Shown here: positions 7,332 through 9,715 of the stretch, in pieces
Layout of the letters: the number at the start of each line of letters is the position of its first letter
Numbering within the stretch: position 1 is the stretch's first letter
NCBI GenBank assembly: GCA_019314425.1
Contig: JAFCZI010000058.1
Location: 1-9,715, forward strand
DNA from: Deltaproteobacteria bacterium
GTDB lineage: Bacteria; Desulfobacterota; DSM-4660; Desulfatiglandales; Desulfatiglandaceae
Reading direction: 5' to 3'
DNA length: 9,715 bases
Notes under the pieces: model-generated
Told to the model about the DNA's origin: nothing
The model's database searches: none
What the model saw: only the letters and a program-made list of their open reading frames with translations
Made by a program: the position numbers and the translations under genes

Positions 7332-7340
7332 TTGAATGGT

Positions 7341-8066
7341 ATGAATTATGGAACTTTGTACGGTGTGGGCGTTGGGCCGGGAGACCCTGAACTTATCACC
7401 TTGAAGGCGGTAAAGATCCTCCGGCATGTAGCGGTGGTGTTTGCAGCCGCCTCCACCCGGAACCACTATTCACTGGCTGTGGAAATTGCATCCCCCCACC
7501 TCGACCGGGGTGTGCCTGTGGCGCATCTCGGCTTTCCAATGACCCGGGACAAGAAGGTGCTGGCCGACGCATGGGCGGAAAATAGCCGGAAGGTGGTGGA
7601 GACCCTCAAAGACGGAAACGACGCGGCTTTCATCACCTTGGGGGACCCTTTGATCTACAGCACCTTCGGCTACATTCTGGAAGCCGTTCGAAAGGCCCAT
7701 CCGGAGATCCCCATCAAAATCATTCCGGGCATCACCTCTTACCAGGCCGGTGCGGCCGCTACCGGTCAGATACTGGTGGAAGGAGAGGGGTCCTTTGCTG
7801 TGACTACCGGAATTGGGGGGGGTGGGAGCCTGAAGCAATGGGTTGATCATGCGGACAGTGTGGTGATGCTCAAGGTTTATCGTCATTACAAGGAGATCCT
7901 TGATACGCTAAATGAGCTTGATTTGACCGATAATTCCGTTCTTGTCTCCCGATGCGGGATGGACGGGGAAGAAATTGTGTGGAATCTGAAGGATCGCGAC
8001 GATACGCCGCCGCATTACATGTCGCATTTGATCATCAGAAAGAAACGGTGGATTTCATCCCCCTGA
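7341..8066 (+). CDS. cbiL: Cobalt-factor II (cobalt-precorrin-2) C20-methyltransferase CbiL
   Basis: First methylation after cobalt insertion: SAM-dependent transfer to C20 of cobalt-factor II. The protein has 241 residues from the ATG at 7341, close to the usual length. Motifs are GVGVGPGDPELITLKA (8-23), TLGDPLIYSTF (99-109, the variant typical of the C20 methylases), IPGITSYQAGAAATG (128-142) and the C-terminal SRCGMDGEEIVWNL (203-216). The start is set by GGAGG at 7327-7331. A frame open from 7287 would add 18 residues encoded largely by the palindromic repeat and is rejected. A run of eight Gs (7815-7822) encodes part of a Gly-rich loop (GIGGGGSL) without breaking the frame. The gene follows a 179-base gap, so transcription either reads through the palindrome from cbiH or starts anew here; I see no convincing promoter. 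Confidence 0.94.
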   Translation: MNYGTLYGVGVGPGDPELITLKAVKILRHVAVVFAAASTRNHYSLAVEIASPHLDRGVPVAHLGFPMTRDKKVLADAWAENSRKVVETLKDGNDAAFITLGDPLIYSTFGYILEAVRKAHPEIPIKIIPGITSYQAGAAATGQILVEGEGSFAVTTGIGGGGSLKQWVDHADSVVMLKVYRHYKEILDTLNELDLTDNSVLVSRCGMDGEEIVWNLKDRDDTPPHYMSHLIIRKKRWISSP

Positions 8067-8089
8067 TCGCCTGTTTAATGTTTAAAATT

Positions 8090-8095
8090 AAGGAG
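8090..8095 (+). promoter_or_regulatory. Ribosome binding site that fixes the cbiX start
   Basis: AAGGAG lies 7 bases before the ATG at 8103. A TTG at 8097 in the same frame is only one base from this site, too close to serve as the start. Confidence 0.75.
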
Positions 8096-8102
8096 ATTGA
8101 AA

Positions 8103-8591
8103 ATGAGAGCAGTCATCATTCTGGGACACGGCAGCCGAGTGCCGGAAGCCGGTAAGGATATGAAAACAATAGCAACTCTGTTACAAAAAAACCATGATCT
8201 TGAAATGGTGGAGGTCTGCCAGATGTCGCGGATCGGGCCGCATTACCCGGAAATCCTCGCCAAATGTGTTGAAAATGGCGCAACGGAAGTGGTGGTTATC
8301 CCATATTTTTTGAACAGGGGATTGCACATTTGTCTGGATATTCCTGAAATGATGCAGGAAGAGGCAAAAAAATATCCTCATGTGAAAATGATTTTCGGAA
8401 AACATCTTGGGTGTGATCCGAAGTTTGCGGATATCATTAGCCTGCGAATTCAGGAATCCCTGGATTTGCCCGATGTTAGATACCTCGAATTGGCGCCCAG
8501 AGAAAGCTTCCCCGTACCGGTAGGCCAGGGGGAGTTTGTTGAAATGCCCCCGGAAGAAGCCAAAAGGTACAAGAACGGATGTGGGCATTGA
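8103..8591 (+). CDS. cbiX: Sirohydrochlorin cobaltochelatase CbiX, short form
   Basis: Inserts Co2+ into sirohydrochlorin, the entry step of the anaerobic pathway. The 162-residue protein is a single-domain short CbiX, expected to work as a homodimer, unlike the two-domain long form. Visible features are ILGHGSRVPEAGKDM (6-20) with His9, EVCQMSRIGPHYPEIL (37-52) and VVIPYFLNRGLHICLDIPEM (64-83) with His75; His9 and His75 match the two metal-binding histidines of the family. Residues after about 120 form an extension beyond the core, ending YKNGCGH, which could bind metal but is not diagnostic. It sits 36 bases after cbiL. A SirB-type ferrochelatase for siroheme is the main alternative; the operon context favours cobalt. 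Confidence 0.9.
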   Translation: MRAVIILGHGSRVPEAGKDMKTIATLLQKNHDLEMVEVCQMSRIGPHYPEILAKCVENGATEVVVIPYFLNRGLHICLDIPEMMQEEAKKYPHVKMIFGKHLGCDPKFADIISLRIQESLDLPDVRYLELAPRESFPVPVGQGEFVEMPPEEAKRYKNGCGH

Positions 8592-8611
8592 AAGGTCGGG
8601 AAAGAATTTTG

Positions 8612-9199
8612 ATGGACCCAAAGCGAATACTCAAAACGATTTTTGTGCGTCACGGAGAAACGATAGGCAATGTGAAGGGTATTGTTCAGGGGCAGTGGGA
8701 TACACCACTAACGGCAAAAGGGATTGAATCCACTTTGCGAAAGGCGGAAAAGATTCAGGATATGGCGTTTGATGCCGTGTTTTGCAGCGATCTTTCAAGG
8801 ACAGTTGAAACCCTCAAACTGATACAGGGGAAAATTACGGGGTTGCCCGATCCCGTCTACACTCGGGATCTTCGAGAGATTGATTTTGGCGATCTCTCCG
8901 GGCGACTGAAAAGGGAAATTATGCCCACTATTTTGGCGCACAAAGAAGCGCCTGATGTCCCTTACCCCAATGGAGAATCCGGTGGACAGTTTATTGCCCG
9001 CGTAAAAGGCTTTTTTAAAATGCTGATAGATCGTCATACAGCGGGGCAGATCCTTGTGGTCACCCATTTCGGGGTTATGGAAACGGCGGCCCGTCAGTTC
9101 ACCGGGCCGCCGTCATACGAAAACATTCATATCGGCCCCGATGATGTGTGGCGCATGACCTTTGCGCACGATGGGTCGACAACCCGGAAAGTGCTTTGA
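8612..9199 (+). CDS. cobC: Histidine phosphatase, probable alpha-ribazole-5'-phosphate phosphatase CobC
   Basis: Histidine-phosphatase-superfamily enzyme, likely removing the phosphate from alpha-ribazole phosphate or cobalamin 5'-phosphate during lower-ligand attachment. It has 195 residues from the ATG at 8612. The signature FVRHGETIGN (11-20) carries the phospho-accepting His14. CSDLSRTVETL (58-68) supplies an arginine of the phosphate pocket, LREIDFGDLSGR (87-98) resembles the CobC/phosphoglycerate-mutase acidic motif, NGES lies at 120-123, and VVTHFGV (149-155) has the second histidine, His152. The frame also allows an ATG at 8579, overlapping cbiX by 13 bases and adding 11 residues. I prefer 8612 because it starts just before the domain with GGGAAAGA upstream, but this is not certain. 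Sequence alone cannot exclude a general sugar-phosphatase; the assignment depends on the cbi neighbourhood. Confidence 0.8.
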   Translation: MDPKRILKTIFVRHGETIGNVKGIVQGQWDTPLTAKGIESTLRKAEKIQDMAFDAVFCSDLSRTVETLKLIQGKITGLPDPVYTRDLREIDFGDLSGRLKREIMPTILAHKEAPDVPYPNGESGGQFIARVKGFFKMLIDRHTAGQILVVTHFGVMETAARQFTGPPSYENIHIGPDDVWRMTFAHDGSTTRKVL

Positions 9200-9236
9200 C
9201 CTGGAAGGGGAGGGGTGTGCGAGGGGGGTGTGAGTT

Positions 9237-9715
9237 TCATGTAGCACGGGTCAGTTGGATTCCTGTCCCCAGCGCCTCCTGGTTCATTGTCATGAAATCC
9301 GGTCCTATTTTTTCTTTCAATACTGCCAGAATTGAATCCGGTTTAACCAGACCGGTCAATTCGATCAATGCCCCAAGCATGCAGATATTGAAGACAATGG
9401 GCTTGCCGATTTTCAGCCCCCGTTGTCTGCGCTGTTCCACCACATGCAATGCGGTCCTGGCCGAACTGCCAAAGGAAATGAGCAATATTTCAGCGTCTTC
9501 GGTGTAATGTTCTTTGTACCGGGCCAGCAGATCGGCCTTGTTTTCAAGCTTGTCCACGAGGTGATGCAGAAGATCATAGGCCACTTTGGGATCGTTTGAT
9601 GGAAACCCCCACATGTCGTGAACCAGGCCTGTGACGTTATATCGGTGGACCCCGCCAAAATCGCTCATGGGGAGTCTGCCGTCTTCACGGGTCAGGTAGG
9701 GATGAAAATTGGTCC
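9237..9715 (-). CDS. 2-oxoacid:ferredoxin oxidoreductase fragment: alpha-subunit segment joined in frame to a gamma-subunit C-terminus (5' end beyond window)
   Basis: The visible 158 residues come from an enzyme family that oxidatively decarboxylates 2-oxoacids to acyl-CoA with ferredoxin (KorABC or a relative). Residues 1 to about 100, with TNFHPYLTREDG, NVTGLVHDMWGFPSNDP and the domain II start AEILLISFGSSARTALHVVE, match the middle to C-terminal part of an alpha subunit. Alpha subunits normally continue from the following KxG with the WPFP-containing segment. Here the frame goes directly from RQRGLKIG to KPIVFNICMLGALIELTGLV and ends MNQEALGTGIQLTRAT, which looks like the last ~55 residues of a gamma subunit. 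The end of alpha, the whole beta subunit and most of gamma appear to be absent. The junction is near 9402-9413. Transcription converges on cobC. This could be a deletion remnant or an assembly error; a working alpha subunit is unlikely. Confidence 0.72.
   Translation of the reverse strand, partial: TNFHPYLTREDGRLPMSDFGGVHRYNVTGLVHDMWGFPSNDPKVAYDLLHHLVDKLENKADLLARYKEHYTEDAEILLISFGSSARTALHVVEQRRQRGLKIGKPIVFNICMLGALIELTGLVKPDSILAVLKEKIGPDFMTMNQEALGTGIQLTRAT

Noticed and set aside
7287..7340. Longer cbiL start at the ATG at 7287
   Set aside because: The extra residues are encoded largely by the palindromic repeat, and the ATG at 7341 has a good GGAGG site and the family N-terminus.
7253..7340. 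Promoter for cbiL within or next to the palindrome
   Set aside because: TTGAA-like hexamers occur, but none has a credible -10 partner at proper spacing in this A/T-rich stretch.
7811..7830. Run of eight Gs in cbiL as a phase-variation switch
   Set aside because: The frame is intact, the protein matches the family on both sides, and a biosynthetic methylase is not a typical phase-variable gene. It is better treated as a possible sequencing-error hotspot.
9200..9236. Possible bidirectional terminator between cobC and the convergent oxidoreductase gene
   Set aside because: The 37 bases are G-rich on the plus strand and contain no inverted repeat or T-run that I can pair.

Overview
The window is almost entirely one plus-strand gene cluster for the anaerobic (early cobalt insertion) route to the corrin ring of vitamin B12. 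In order it carries cbiA, cbiC, cbiD, a fused cbiET, cbiF, cbiG, cbiH, cbiL, cbiX and a CobC-type phosphatase. The final ~480 bases hold a convergent minus-strand gene fragment of a 2-oxoacid:ferredoxin oxidoreductase. The organism is most likely a strictly anaerobic bacterium. I lean to a sulfate-reducing Desulfobacterota lineage because of the anaerobic cbi set, the CbiET fusion, the small CbiX chelatase and the KorA/KorC-type enzyme, but this is inference and no taxonomic marker is present.

Layout. Positions 1-112 hold at most the 3' end of an unrecognised upstream gene. cbiA to cbiH (113-7161) is tightly packed: gaps of 50, 29, 12 and 3 bases, then a 4-base ATGA overlap between cbiF and cbiG, then an overlap of cbiG with cbiH whose size depends on the cbiH start. 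A 179-base gap (7162-7340) follows, nearly filled by a 142-base imperfect palindrome with 18-base terminal inverted repeats. Then come cbiL, cbiX and cobC (7341-9199), closely spaced. A 37-base convergent junction without a visible terminator separates cobC from the minus-strand oxidoreductase fragment, which runs off the right edge.

How the genes work together. CbiX inserts cobalt into sirohydrochlorin. CbiL, CbiH, CbiF, CbiD, CbiE and CbiT methylate the ring at C20, C17, C11, C1, C5 and C15. CbiG opens the delta-lactone after ring contraction, CbiT also decarboxylates the C12 side chain, CbiC moves the C11 methyl to C12, and CbiA amidates the a and c side chains. CobC acts later, in lower-ligand assembly. 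The one ring-building enzyme not seen is the precorrin-6A reductase CbiJ/CobK. The order A-C-D-ET-F-G-H-L matches the classical Salmonella cbi operon with B, J and K removed, and the palindromic element sits where J and K lie in that operon.

I see no undescribed biological system. The points most worth checking are the apparent in-frame KorA-KorC chimera at the right edge, the palindromic element inside the operon, the missing cbiJ and the unclear start of cbiH.
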